DNA of 58,849 nucleotides from Nitrospirota bacterium (GCA_027314645.1 DAHVAL010000011.1:1-58849); one strand, 5' to 3'; counted from the first letter of the stretch, positions 1-9,404 are shown. The notes: a model not told the origin generated them from the letters alone. Numbers and translations: made by a program.

Positions 1-568
1 ACTCCTGGTATTCGGTCCTGTCGAAGTATTTCTTCCCCGTGCGCCATTGCTCGTGGAACTCCGCCAGGAGAGCTCCGATGAAAGGAAGGGAGGGATACGG
101 GCCGTTCAGCCTCCGGGTTCTCCAGTGGTTGACCCGGGCCGAAAGACCCGTGGCCAGGGAACTCACCGGGACCTTCGAAGACTGGGCTCCACACAACTCT
201 TCTGTGATATGAGTGAGCTTGCGGGTCGAACCCCCTCGGACCACCATCTCCATCAGCGCCAGAACCAGGGCTTGTTCAGAGCGCCGGGTGCGTCGGAACA
301 AATCCGTCGAACAATTTCCGTTCCGGGTTTGGGGACCCCGAAGGATCAGCGTTCCCACCCGCGTCGCCAGCTGCCGTTCCCGATATCCGTTTCGGTCGCC
401 GGTCCGATCGCTCGACCATTCATGACGATCCGCCCCAAGATGCTCGGCCATCCGAGATTCCAGAACCTGGTTCAACACCGATCCGGGCAGATTTTTCATT
501 TCTTCGCCACCATCGGAGAGAAGATTTGGCAAAAGATCAGTATTCAGGGTAACGTTAATGTCGGCCAT
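1..568 (-). pseudogene. IS256/Mutator-family transposase remnant, internally deleted, runs off left edge
   Basis: The minus-strand frame is open from the ATG at 568 (Shine-Dalgarno GGAGGAATCG) to the window edge. Residues 1-160 match the N-terminal half of IS256-type transposases: the stretch around ALMEMVVRGGSTRK and ITEELCG is characteristic, followed by a segment ending NGPYPSLPF that normally leads straight into the first catalytic Asp. Instead the frame jumps at about 80-90 to IGALLAEFHEQWRTGKKYF, which resembles the family's extreme C-terminus. The whole DDE catalytic core, roughly 200 residues of a ~400-residue protein, is therefore missing although the frame stays open. I infer an in-frame internal deletion leaving a non-functional element. 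No terminal inverted repeats or target duplication could be confirmed. Confidence 0.75.
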
Positions 569-691
569 CGATTCCTCCAGGTTGAGAACGGGTTGTTTCG
601 GCAACGACCATTCTCAGGACGAGCGATGGCGTTTTCAATTTTCAGCCAGGACTGATTTACAGCATTTTACGGACTCAACCGGGGAATTTTC

Positions 692-3655
692 ATGGAAAAG
701 AACAAAACCAAAGAGAGTAAAACCGTATCCCGGGCCACGATACCCGTCAGACTAAAGAACGAGAAGCCTCATAAAGACGCCAAATTTGTGATCGCCGGTA
801 TGGGCGCCTCGGCAGGCGGGCTTGAAGCGTTTGAACAATTCTTTTCCAATATGAAAAAGAACCCCGGGATGGCATTCATCCTGATTTCTCATCTCGACCC
901 ACAACATGCCAGCATGCTTACTGAAATCCTTCAACGGGTGACCCAGATGACTGTGGTTGAGGTTCAAGACGGGATGAAGGTCAAGCCCAACTTTGTTTAC
1001 GTGATCCCCCCGAACCGCGAAATGATTATATTTCAAGGGACGTTGAAGCTAAGCATCCCCGAAGGTCCGCGAGGTCAGCGATTGCCGATCGACGTATTCT
1101 TTCGGTCGCTGGCCCAAGATCAGGGAGAGAATGCGATCGGCATTATCTTTTCTGGTACAGGAAGCGATGGAACCATGGGATTGCGCGATATATATGGTGT
1201 GGGCGGCGTTGCGATTATCCAGGACCCCTCCACTGCAAAGTACGACGGCATGCCGCTGAGCGCAATCAAAGCAGGATATTACTCATATATTTTGCCAGTT
1301 CAAAAAATGTCTGAAGCCATTTTAGAAATGATCACCCGTCAATCACTTCGCCGTGAACCCGCAATCTCAGAGGATGAGAGGATCGGCCTCAACCATATTT
1401 TGATGCTGTTGCGGACCAGAACCGGTCACGATTTTTTCCAATACAAGAAGAGCACGATTCAAAGGCGAATCGAACGACGAATGTTTCAGAAAAATATCAA
1501 TAAATTCGAACTTTATTTCGGCTATCTCAAGGAAAATGCTGAAGAGGTCCAGAACCTGTTCAAGGAACTTCTTATCAACGTCACCAGTTTTTTTCGAGAT
1601 CTCGAAGCCTTTCATATTCTTGCCACAGCAGTTCTTCCAAAGCTTTTAGCCGGCAAGCCGGAAACATATACGTTCCGAGCCTGGATACCGGGCTGCTCGA
1701 CGGGCGAGGAGGCATATTCCATCGCCATTCTTCTTTACGAATTTCTTGAGAAGTCCCATAAATTATTCAAAGTTCAGATTTATGGGACCGACCTCGATAA
1801 CGAGGCCATCTCCATAGCCCGCCAAGGCATCTACCTCCCCAACATTTCTCAAGACGTCAGCCCCGAGAGACTCCACCGTTTTTTCACAATGGAAAAGGAC
1901 CATTATCGAGTGAAGAAAGAGATTCGCGATATGGTCGTGTTTGCCACCCAGAACGTGATCAAGGATCCTCCCTTCACAAAGTTGGACTTGTTAAGCTGCC
2001 GAAACCTCATGATTTACCTAAATACGGACCTGCAAAAACGACTCCTTCTTCTTTTTCATTATTCACTCAAGCCGGGGGGGATTCTTTTTCTTTCTCCATC
2101 GGAAAATTTAGGAACCAATTCCGATCTTTTCGAGCCATTAAACAGAAAATGGAAGCTATTTCAAAGAAATCCTTTTTCCAATCTTCCTTATGAAATGTTA
2201 GACCAAGGATTTTCCTTTACCTCTCAACCCGCTGAACACATCAAAAAGGAGCCTACGACAAAAGTCGAAAAAATCAATTTTGTCGACTTGATACGACGGA
2301 TTCTCCTCACTTCCTACGTCCCCTCTTCGGTGGTGACCGACATGAAGGGCGATATCCTTTATGTCCATGGAGAGACAGGAAAATACCTTGAACTGATGTC
2401 CGGTCATCCGACCCTCAATATCGTCGATTTGGCTCGCGAAGGCCTGCAGCTTGAGATTCGCAATGCTGTTCAGAAGGCCGCAAAGAGCAAGGAGCCGACC
2501 ATAAATCGGGAGATTTCGATAAAAACCAACGAAGGGTCGCAATCCGTCAATTTGAGCGTTCGGCCCTTTTTGGATCCCCAGAAGAATCGGTCGCTTCTTC
2601 TCATTATTTTCCAGGATCTCATAAAATCAAAAGAAGTTATCACGACACCTCCTCAAAAAAGCGGAAAGAGCTCCGAAAATACCCGGATCGTGGAACTGGA
2701 ACGAAACCTGTCCCTGGCAAAGGAAAGTCTCCAGAACACGATCGAAGAACAACAAGCCTCCAACGAAGAACTCCAGTCCACCAATGAAGAGCTCCAGTCC
2801 ACAAACGAAGATCTTCAATCGACCAACGAGGAATTGGAAACTTCCAAGGAGGAACTGCAATCCATCAATGAAGAGCTTGTGACCGTCAATTCCGAATTGC
2901 AGGGAAAAATCGAACAGCTCGATCACATGCAAAATGATATGAAGAATCTCCTCGACAACATCAATATCGGAATCATTATTCTTGACGAACAGCTTCACAT
3001 CCGGCGATTTTCCCGAGATGCAGGAAAGATCTACCGCATCATCGACTCTGACATCGGCCGTCCGATCGTTGATATCAAGTCCAATCTCGTCGATATCAAT
3101 GACAATCTTTTAAAAGATGCCAAAAAAGTTCTGGAAACTCTCGTGTCCAGTGAGCGTGAAGTTCATACCAGCGACAATATCTGGTATCTGGCACGCATCC
3201 ATCCCTATCGAACAATTGATAATGTCATTGACGGGGTTGTCATCTCCTTTTCCGATATCACCCACCGGACCCTGACCGATCTGATGCAAGAGAAAAAAGG
3301 GGTTGTGGACGATATAATCAATACAGTCCTTGAGCCTCTTATCGTTCTGGACAAGGATCGGATCATCCTTTCGGCGAGTCACGCGTTCTATGATGAATTC
3401 AAGCTTAAGCCGGAAGAGACGATCGGTCGATCAATCTATGGTCTGGGCACTCAAGGTCGATGGAATATCCCTGAGCTCAAGGAATTGCTGGAGACTAACC
3501 TTCCCTTAAATCAAAATGTAACGGGCTATGAAATACAATATGAATTTCCTGACCTGGGCCGACAAAAGGTACTTGTCCATGCTCGCCGGGTCATCGATAA
3601 TAAAAAAGAATTGCAATTGATCTACCTTGCATTTGAAAAAAATAATAATAACTAA
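692..3655 (+). CDS. CheB-CheR fusion signalling protein with coiled coil and PAS domains
   Basis: A 987-residue cytoplasmic multidomain protein. Residues ~31-215 are a CheB methylesterase-type domain with Ser40 (GASAGG), His67 (ISHLDP) and Asp159 (SGTGSDG) in the expected places. Residues ~225-500 are a CheR methyltransferase, with the SAM-binding segment GCSTGEEAYS near 334-343. A long coiled coil built on SNEELQSTNEELQ-type repeats follows at ~670-750, then two PAS-like domains (~755-865 and ~875-980). Many family members continue into a histidine kinase; this one stops after PAS. It has no CheY-type receiver in front of CheB. It is the only CheR/CheB candidate in the window, because the che genes at 41616-46340 lack them, so it may serve receptor methylation or a stress-type sensing pathway. 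The upstream gap to the transposase remnant holds no clear promoter. Confidence 0.9.
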   Translation: MEKNKTKESKTVSRATIPVRLKNEKPHKDAKFVIAGMGASAGGLEAFEQFFSNMKKNPGMAFILISHLDPQHASMLTEILQRVTQMTVVEVQDGMKVKPNFVYVIPPNREMIIFQGTLKLSIPEGPRGQRLPIDVFFRSLAQDQGENAIGIIFSGTGSDGTMGLRDIYGVGGVAIIQDPSTAKYDGMPLSAIKAGYYSYILPVQKMSEAILEMITRQSLRREPAISEDERIGLNHILMLLRTRTGHDFFQYKKSTIQRRIERRMFQKNINKFELYFGYLKENAEEVQNLFKELLINVTSFFRDLEAFHILATAVLPKLLAGKPETYTFRAWIPGCSTGEEAYSIAILLYEFLEKSHKLFKVQIYGTDLDNEAISIARQGIYLPNISQDVSPERLHRFFTMEKDHYRVKKEIRDMVVFATQNVIKDPPFTKLDLLSCRNLMIYLNTDLQKRLLLLFHYSLKPGGILFLSPSENLGTNSDLFEPLNRKWKLFQRNPFSNLPYEMLDQGFSFTSQPAEHIKKEPTTKVEKINFVDLIRRILLTSYVPSSVVTDMKGDILYVHGETGKYLELMSGHPTLNIVDLAREGLQLEIRNAVQKAAKSKEPTINREISIKTNEGSQSVNLSVRPFLDPQKNRSLLLIIFQDLIKSKEVITTPPQKSGKSSENTRIVELERNLSLAKESLQNTIEEQQASNEELQSTNEELQSTNEDLQSTNEELETSKEELQSINEELVTVNSELQGKIEQLDHMQNDMKNLLDNINIGIIILDEQLHIRRFSRDAGKIYRIIDSDIGRPIVDIKSNLVDINDNLLKDAKKVLETLVSSEREVHTSDNIWYLARIHPYRTIDNVIDGVVISFSDITHRTLTDLMQEKKGVVDDIINTVLEPLIVLDKDRIILSASHAFYDEFKLKPEETIGRSIYGLGTQGRWNIPELKELLETNLPLNQNVTGYEIQYEFPDLGRQKVLVHARRVIDNKKELQLIYLAFEKNNNN

Positions 3656-3819
3656 ACTCTAGATAAGGATAATACTCGCCCATCCCTTTCAATGGGCAAC
3701 TCAAAGCACATTCATGAAGATTCAGGCCCGATGAAATATTTTTACGGGACCATCGAACGGGAACGCGTGCCGGTCTCATTCAGGCGTCCCGATTCACACT
3801 CTTTCAAGGGGGAGAGGTC

Positions 3820-6171
3820 ATGACCCATAACAATAAAGGGATCGGGCAAAACAAGCAAAACCTCCGGGCAGAGGCCGAACATCTTCTCCATCATAAAGAC
3901 CAGAAGATAGAGTCCCGATTCCCAAAAATTGTATTTTGGGAACCAGAAGAGAATTCTTTCTGCGCTTCAGATCAGGATGGTTCGCCCCCTTCTTCTGTTC
4001 TCTATAATGAACTCCTCAGCGAATTGCACCTCCACCAAATCGAACTTGAAATGCAGAACGAAGAATTGCTTCAAACGCAGCTATCGCTTGAAGAGACGCG
4101 TGATCGCTATTTAGATCTCTATGATTTTTCTCCGGTGGGCTACATCACTGTGACCCGCGAAGGAATGATCACGGAACTCAATCTTACCGGGGCGGCCATG
4201 TTCGGGGAGGACCGGAATAAACTGATCCGAAGACGCTTCTCCTCCTTGGTCAGCCTCACAGAGCGGGACCATTGGCACCGCCAATTTATTTACATCCTAA
4301 AACACGGGGGAAAGCATAGCTTCGAAATGACCCTGACGGGGGGAAAAAATAAACCTTTCCATGCGTTATTAAATTGCCTCAAGATTTCTGAGGGGGGGGT
4401 TCATTTTGTTCGAATCGCTATCGCCGATATCAGCGATAGAAAAAAAGCCATGGAAGAGTTGCGCGTTGCCGCGACCGCATTCGAATCCCAGGAAGCGTGT
4501 ATCGTCACCGATTCAAGAGGCCTCATACTCCAAGTCAACCAGAGTTTCATCAATCGGACAGGCTTCTCGAAGGAAGAAATTGCCGGAAATTCTCCCATGA
4601 TGCTTCAATCGGGCCGTCATGACTCCTCCTTTTTCCAAATTCAGCAGGAGGAGCTCCAAGAATCAAAATTTTGGCAAGGAGAGGTATGGAACCGACACAA
4701 GAATGGAATGATTTACGCGGACTGGGTCACCATTTCCGCCGTCATCGACTCATTGGGTTGTATCTCCCATTATGTGTACAACTTTTCTGATATTTCTAGA
4801 AACAAAGAGGCCGAAGCCGAGATCCATCGATTGGCGTATTACGATGCGCTCACCCAGCTTCCCAACCGCAGATTGCTTCTAGACAGAATTGAGCACGCCT
4901 TGACCAGCAGCAGCCGAAGTGGACATTTCGGCGCCATTTTCTTTTTAGATCTCGACAACTTCAAGACCATCAACGATGTGATGGGTCACGCCGTGGGGGA
5001 TGAGCTCCTGATCAGCGTGGCCCAGCGCCTTCATGACACGTTACGGGAAAGCGATACCATTTCCAGGATCGGCAGCACCGTATCACGAATGGGGGGAGAC
5101 GAGTTTGTGGTGGTGTTGGAAGACTTGAGCTCGAAAATCGTCGAAGCGGCCATTCGGGCAAGGCAGGTGGCGGAAAAGCTCCAGGAAGCCCTCTCTCAGC
5201 CCTACGCTCTCTCAACGGGAGATCTCATTTGCACAAGCAGTTTTGGAATCACAATTTTTTACAAGCACGAACTGAAAGTCAACAAGCTCCTGAAACAAGC
5301 GGACCTGGCCCTCTATAAGGCCAAAAAAAACAAAGGGAAAAGCTTTCATTTTTTTGATCCGACCATGCAGGCGGAAATGGATCGGAGAAGTGAGCAGGAG
5401 GTCTATTTAAGTCAAGCCTTAAATCGCAATCTGTTTCAAATTTATTATCAGGCCCTCACCGATATGGAGCAAAATATCATTGGCGTGGAAGCCCTGTTGC
5501 GTTGGAAAGAACCAAACCTCGGAATGAAATCCCCTCGCGATATCATCAACATCGCCGAAGAGACCGGATTGATTCTCCCGATCGGAGAATGGGTCTTGGA
5601 AAATGCCTGCTCTCAAATCAAAGCCTGGGTCGATCGAAATATCAACTTTCCTTTTCGTCTTTCAATCAATTTTAGTGCCCGCCAATTCAACCATCCGAGT
5701 TTTTCCAATAATGTGATGAAAACCTTGGAGAAAACAGGGATTCCCCCCTCCCTCCTCATGATCGAGATCACAGAAAATGTCGCCCTTAAAAACCTGGAGA
5801 GGACCATCACCGTCATGAAGGACCTCAAGAAGTTGGGCATCGGATTTTCCCTCGATTCCTTTGGAACGGGGGTCACTTCATTGACCTCTTTGAGACGGCT
5901 TCCGGTGGACCAATTAAAGATTGATAGCTCTTTGATTCGAAAAATCATGGCCAATCCCTCCGAGGCCGCGATCGTTTCTTCCCTGATTTCCATCGGAAAA
6001 ACACTCGGAATAAAAGTTCATGCCATGGGGGTGGAAAGACAGGAGCAGTTGGATTTTTTAAAAAATCAGGGATGTGATTCCTTTCAGGGGTACCTCATCA
6101 GCCATCCTTTACGATTGGAAGAATTTGACCAGGTGATGGCGCTGATGATCTCCCTCCAAAAAGGAGAGTGA
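3820..6171 (+). CDS. PAS-PAS-GGDEF-EAL cyclic-di-GMP signalling protein
   Basis: 783 residues, no membrane segment. A coiled-coil-like N-terminus (~60-95) leads into two PAS domains (~95-210, ~215-340), a diguanylate cyclase domain with intact GGDEF at 425-429, and a phosphodiesterase-type EAL domain with EALLR at 557-561. The ITE, LKID, GVE and QGYL motifs of EAL enzymes are present, but the metal-binding DDFGTG loop reads DSFGTG (Asp679-Ser680). Seven extra residues lie between the RxxD (RESD) and GGDEF. I infer a working cyclase side and a doubtful phosphodiesterase side. The start has a good Shine-Dalgarno (GGGGGAGAGG). It lies 165 bases behind the CheB-CheR gene on the same strand and may be co-transcribed; a weak GCCCAT/ATGGGC hairpin lies between them. 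Confidence 0.92.
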   Translation: MTHNNKGIGQNKQNLRAEAEHLLHHKDQKIESRFPKIVFWEPEENSFCASDQDGSPPSSVLYNELLSELHLHQIELEMQNEELLQTQLSLEETRDRYLDLYDFSPVGYITVTREGMITELNLTGAAMFGEDRNKLIRRRFSSLVSLTERDHWHRQFIYILKHGGKHSFEMTLTGGKNKPFHALLNCLKISEGGVHFVRIAIADISDRKKAMEELRVAATAFESQEACIVTDSRGLILQVNQSFINRTGFSKEEIAGNSPMMLQSGRHDSSFFQIQQEELQESKFWQGEVWNRHKNGMIYADWVTISAVIDSLGCISHYVYNFSDISRNKEAEAEIHRLAYYDALTQLPNRRLLLDRIEHALTSSSRSGHFGAIFFLDLDNFKTINDVMGHAVGDELLISVAQRLHDTLRESDTISRIGSTVSRMGGDEFVVVLEDLSSKIVEAAIRARQVAEKLQEALSQPYALSTGDLICTSSFGITIFYKHELKVNKLLKQADLALYKAKKNKGKSFHFFDPTMQAEMDRRSEQEVYLSQALNRNLFQIYYQALTDMEQNIIGVEALLRWKEPNLGMKSPRDIINIAEETGLILPIGEWVLENACSQIKAWVDRNINFPFRLSINFSARQFNHPSFSNNVMKTLEKTGIPPSLLMIEITENVALKNLERTITVMKDLKKLGIGFSLDSFGTGVTSLTSLRRLPVDQLKIDSSLIRKIMANPSEAAIVSSLISIGKTLGIKVHAMGVERQEQLDFLKNQGCDSFQGYLISHPLRLEEFDQVMALMISLQKGE

Positions 6172-6469
6172 GGGCGGACCCATCATATCTCCCCCGTGGA
6201 CCCGGGAATCACAAGGAACATTCGGCGAGAGGTTCAGCGTCTGCAAAAATGGCGAGCGGGGGGCCGAATCTCGGTGAACGATTGGAAAATGCCCTGAAAT
6301 CCTCTTTCCTCCGGGAGAAATGGATCTTCGTCACGGATCGATTGGATCGGCAAAGAGGGACGTGCTAAAACCCCTCCGAAAGGAGGGTTCCGGAGTCGAT
6401 ATATTCTGCGTTATCCTAAGTGTCCGCGGAGGGATTTTTCAAAATTTTCCTTCCGTCATTCCCTTCCGG
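6172..6469. other. Intergenic region between convergent genes
   Basis: About 300 bases between the convergent GGDEF-EAL gene and fliM. Apart from the hairpin at 6366-6389 I see no promoter, RNA gene or convincing reading frame. The only open frame (6168-6368, plus) has no Shine-Dalgarno and no recognisable protein character. Confidence 0.5.
6366..6389 (-). terminator. Probable intrinsic terminator downstream of fliM
   Basis: Read on the minus strand this is AACCCTCC-TTTC-GGAGGGG followed by TTTTAG: an 8-base-pair GC-rich stem with a tetraloop and a short U tract. It lies about 80 bases past the fliM stop. The T tract is short, so efficiency is uncertain. Confidence 0.55.
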
Positions 6470-7510
6470 TCACGAAATCGCCTTCCCTGAGGATTCATCC
6501 TCGCCTTCGCTCCGCTTGAAATCGGTCAGATCAGGAAAGACCCTTTCTTCGATCCGGACGGCACGGTTGGATCGGAAAACTCCCGGCCTTCCACGAAACC
6601 GCACCGCCTTCTCGACCGTCACATTGATGGGATCATCCACATGCTGATCCAATTGCAGGATATCTCCCGGCTTCCAGGCCATCACATCGGAAAGGCGGGC
6701 CCGCGTGTGTCCGAGTTCCGCAACCACTTTGACCACAACGGTGTCGAGCTGGGAGCGAAGGCGAAGGATCCACCGGTTATCCACTTCGTACTGGTCGCTT
6801 TGAAACCCGGTGTACAGCTTTTCCTTGATCGGCTCGATCGTCGAATACGGAATGCAGATATATACCGGGCGGCCCTGTCCGTCGATTTCAAGACGATACG
6901 TCAGTGAAATCACCATTTCCGTGGGGGCCACGATGGAGGCAAACTGAGGATTGATTTCCGAGCGTATACTCGTGATGCCGATTTGATGGACCGGCGCCCA
7001 GGCTTTCTCGAAGTCTCCCATGGCCAGGTTGAGGATGTTTCTGGTGATCCGGCTTTCGATGGGCGAAAAATCCCGCCCTTCCACTTTCACATGGCCCCGA
7101 CCCATGCCGCCAAAGAGATGATCGACAAGGAGATACACCATCCGCGCATCGATGACGAGTAGAAAATTCCTCTTCATGGGCTCGAGCCGGAGAATGTTGA
7201 TATTCGAGGGGAGAGACACCTTCTTGATGAACTCCCCGAACTTGATCATTTCCGTTGAAACGGGGGAGAACTCGACGGCTTTCCTGATGGTGGAGGAGAG
7301 GGTCACCTGGAAAAAACGCGAAAACCGCTCATTCACGATCTCAAGCGTGGGCATGCGCCCTCGGATGACGCGTTCCTGGCTCGCGAGGTTGTATTCCCGC
7401 AATTTCCTGGACTCTTCCTTGAATTCCGATTTCTGAGTCTCTACATCGCCTTCAACAATCCCCCGAAGAAGGGCATTGACCTCATCTTGGGACAGAATGT
7501 TTTCAGCCAT
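6470..7510 (-). CDS. fliM: Flagellar motor switch protein FliM
   Basis: 346 residues, the normal FliM length. The N-terminal peptide LSQDEVNALLRG (residues 6-17) is the conserved CheY-P docking segment. The middle domain (~45-230) is the FliM/CheC-like fold that contacts FliG, and the C-terminal ~80 residues are the SpoA-like domain that pairs with FliN. FliM sits in the cytoplasmic C-ring and reverses rotation when CheY-P binds. Here it stands alone, 48 kb from fliN, downstream of two metabolic genes on the same strand. The gap of about 100 bases to the hydrolase contains a TCCGATAA box resembling a sigma-28 -10, but no matching -35. Confidence 0.95.
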   Translation of the reverse strand: MAENILSQDEVNALLRGIVEGDVETQKSEFKEESRKLREYNLASQERVIRGRMPTLEIVNERFSRFFQVTLSSTIRKAVEFSPVSTEMIKFGEFIKKVSLPSNINILRLEPMKRNFLLVIDARMVYLLVDHLFGGMGRGHVKVEGRDFSPIESRITRNILNLAMGDFEKAWAPVHQIGITSIRSEINPQFASIVAPTEMVISLTYRLEIDGQGRPVYICIPYSTIEPIKEKLYTGFQSDQYEVDNRWILRLRSQLDTVVVKVVAELGHTRARLSDVMAWKPGDILQLDQHVDDPINVTVEKAVRFRGRPGVFRSNRAVRIEERVFPDLTDFKRSEGEDESSGKAIS

Positions 7511-7609
7511 CGAACGACGTCCTCCCCCTCATTGATCCGACAGTCGGATCCCTTTTCCTTATGACAAGCGTTCCCCTTGCAAGATCTTATCGGATAGGTC
7601 GCACGTTAA

Positions 7610-8338
7610 TCAAACCCCTTCCAAGAGACAGCCGGAAAAAAAGGCTTTCAACTCCTTTTCGGCGGCCTCTGCGGACTCCCGATGGTAGGAGGGGCGGTCT
7701 TCGCAAAAGAACCCGTGATCGGCGTGCGGGTAGGTCACCATCTTGAATGATTTTCCGGCGGATTCGAGGGACTTGGAGACGGCGGCTCTCTCTTCCGCCG
7801 GAATAAATCCATCCTTGGCCCCGTAAAAAAGAAGCAGCCGGGCCTGGATCGCCGGAACCCCGGAAAGAGGACCCTCGGTTTGGCCGGGGAACATTCCCTT
7901 CGGAGCGCCGATCCCGCCCCCATAAAAGGAGACGGCACAGCGAAAATCGGGTCCGTACCACTCTGAGGAGAGAAACGCCAGCCTCCCTCCCATGCAAAAC
8001 CCCACCACGGCCAGGCGGGACACATCGACGGAAGGGTCGGCCTTGAGGAGCCCCAGCGCTTTTCCGACATCGTCCTTCACCTCGGAATCCTTGATCCGGG
8101 ACAGGTTGTTCATGACCGTCTCACGGTCCCCATACTCGACAACGCGCCTGTCCTGGGGGAGCCGGTGGTAGAGATCCGGCGTGAGAACGGTCATCCCCCA
8201 GGACGCGAATCGTTCCGTCAGGGATCGGAAATGGTTGTTCACCCCGTAGGCTTCCATCAGGACAATCAGCCCCGGCCTCTTTCCCGTGCCTTTCGGGGAA
8301 GATTTGTACGCAAAACCACGGTCAATCCATTCACCCAT
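7610..8338 (-). CDS. Dienelactone hydrolase family protein
   Basis: 242 residues, alpha/beta hydrolase fold without signal peptide. The expected dienelactone hydrolase triad is visible: Cys115 in GFCMGG, Asp176 in YGAKDGFIP and His208 in HADHGF. The start ATG has a strong Shine-Dalgarno (AGGAGGAGAG). It follows the alcohol dehydrogenase gene by 16 bases, so the two are probably one transcript. Family members hydrolyse cyclic enol esters or other small esters; the substrate cannot be read from the sequence. A role with the dehydrogenase in detoxifying small carbonyl or ester compounds is inference only. Confidence 0.88.
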   Translation of the reverse strand: MGEWIDRGFAYKSSPKGTGKRPGLIVLMEAYGVNNHFRSLTERFASWGMTVLTPDLYHRLPQDRRVVEYGDRETVMNNLSRIKDSEVKDDVGKALGLLKADPSVDVSRLAVVGFCMGGRLAFLSSEWYGPDFRCAVSFYGGGIGAPKGMFPGQTEGPLSGVPAIQARLLLFYGAKDGFIPAEERAAVSKSLESAGKSFKMVTYPHADHGFFCEDRPSYHRESAEAAEKELKAFFSGCLLEGV

Positions 8339-8354
8339 GTGTTCTCTCCTCCTT

Positions 8355-9404
8355 TCAGGTGTTCAATGAGGCCATGTCGATCACGAAGCGGTAACGGACG
8401 TCGCCCCTCAGAGTCCGCTCATAGGCTTCGTTCACCTTCTGAATCGGGATCAGCTCGATGTCGGAAGCAATCCCGTGATGACCGCAAAAATCGAGCATTT
8501 CCTGGGTTTCCCGGAGCCCTCCGATGAGGGATGCGGTCAAATTCCTCCTTCTTGAAATCAGAAGGAAGGAATGGAATGAGAGCGGTGTCTCCGGCACCCC
8601 CAGGAGAACCATCGATCCCCCCAAACCCAGGGATCCCAGATAGGGGGCGAGATCGTGGTTTGCCGACACCGCATCCAAGATAAGATGGAAACGCCCCCCC
8701 ATCCCCTTTTCCCATCCTTCCTTTCGCGTCAGGACAAAGTCGTGGGCGCCCAGCCTCCGCGCATCCTCCTCTTTGGAGGGAGAGGTGCTGAATACGGTGA
8801 CGCGGGCCCCCATCGCACGCGCGAACTTGATGGCCATATGGCCCAACCCTCCAAGCCCGACCACCCCGACCTCCTGCCCTTCCCGGACCCCGAACCGGCG
8901 AAGGGGGGAAAACGTCGTGATTCCGGCGCACAAAAGCGGGGCCACCTGGGGAAGGGAAAGGCCGGAAGGAAGCCGCAATGCAAAATCCTCCCGGATGACG
9001 ATCACATCGGAATATCCCCCGTATGTCAGAGTCTTCCCGTCTCTTTCGATGGAGTTGTAAGTCCAGACGGGGCCGGATTCGCAGAATTGCTCCTCACCCG
9101 CCCGGCAGGAGGGGCAGGTGCCGCAGGAGTCCACCATGCACCCCACTCCCGCAAGGTCCCCCACGGAAAAGCGTGTGACCCCGGAGCCGGTGGAAACCAC
9201 CCTCCCTGCAATTTCATGGCCGGGAACCATGGGGAATTTGGCTCCTCCCCATTCGTCCCTGGCCTGGTGGATATCGGAATGACAAATTCCCGAATATAAA
9301 ATGCTGATCACGATGTCTTTCGGGCCCGGGTCCCGTCTATCAAACGCAAAGGGTTCGAGAGCACTTCTGGCGGCCTTTGCGGCATATCCGTGAGCCTTAA
9401 GCAT
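8355..9404 (-). CDS. Zinc-dependent NAD(P) alcohol dehydrogenase (cinnamyl-alcohol/YahK type)
   Basis: Medium-chain dehydrogenase of 349 residues. The catalytic zinc site is shown by GICHSD and GHEIAGRV near the N-terminus, the structural zinc site by the four-cysteine segment CGTCPSCRAGEEQFC, and the Rossmann cofactor loop by GLGGLGHMAIK. I choose the ATG at 9404 because the Shine-Dalgarno AAAGGAG lies 6-7 bases upstream; the in-frame ATG at 9419 would put that sequence inside the coding region. The family reduces aldehydes or oxidises primary alcohols; the exact substrate is unknown. It is the first gene of the pair with the dienelactone hydrolase and diverges from the pyrophosphatase gene across a ~230-base gap. 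Confidence 0.9.
   Translation of the reverse strand: MLKAHGYAAKAARSALEPFAFDRRDPGPKDIVISILYSGICHSDIHQARDEWGGAKFPMVPGHEIAGRVVSTGSGVTRFSVGDLAGVGCMVDSCGTCPSCRAGEEQFCESGPVWTYNSIERDGKTLTYGGYSDVIVIREDFALRLPSGLSLPQVAPLLCAGITTFSPLRRFGVREGQEVGVVGLGGLGHMAIKFARAMGARVTVFSTSPSKEEDARRLGAHDFVLTRKEGWEKGMGGRFHLILDAVSANHDLAPYLGSLGLGGSMVLLGVPETPLSFHSFLLISRRRNLTASLIGGLRETQEMLDFCGHHGIASDIELIPIQKVNEAYERTLRGDVRYRFVIDMASLNT

Noticed and set aside
2740-2900. Repetitive DNA inside the CheB-CheR gene
   Set aside because: The repeats encode a heptad coiled coil (NEELQST units) within an intact frame, not a separate DNA repeat or CRISPR.
6168-6368. 66-codon plus-strand frame after the GGDEF-EAL gene
   Set aside because: It starts inside the previous stop, has no ribosome site and reads into a terminator-like hairpin.
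7587-7594. TCCGATAA box (minus strand) upstream of fliM resembling a sigma-28 -10
   Set aside because: The expected -35 position matches TAAAGTTT at only three of eight bases.
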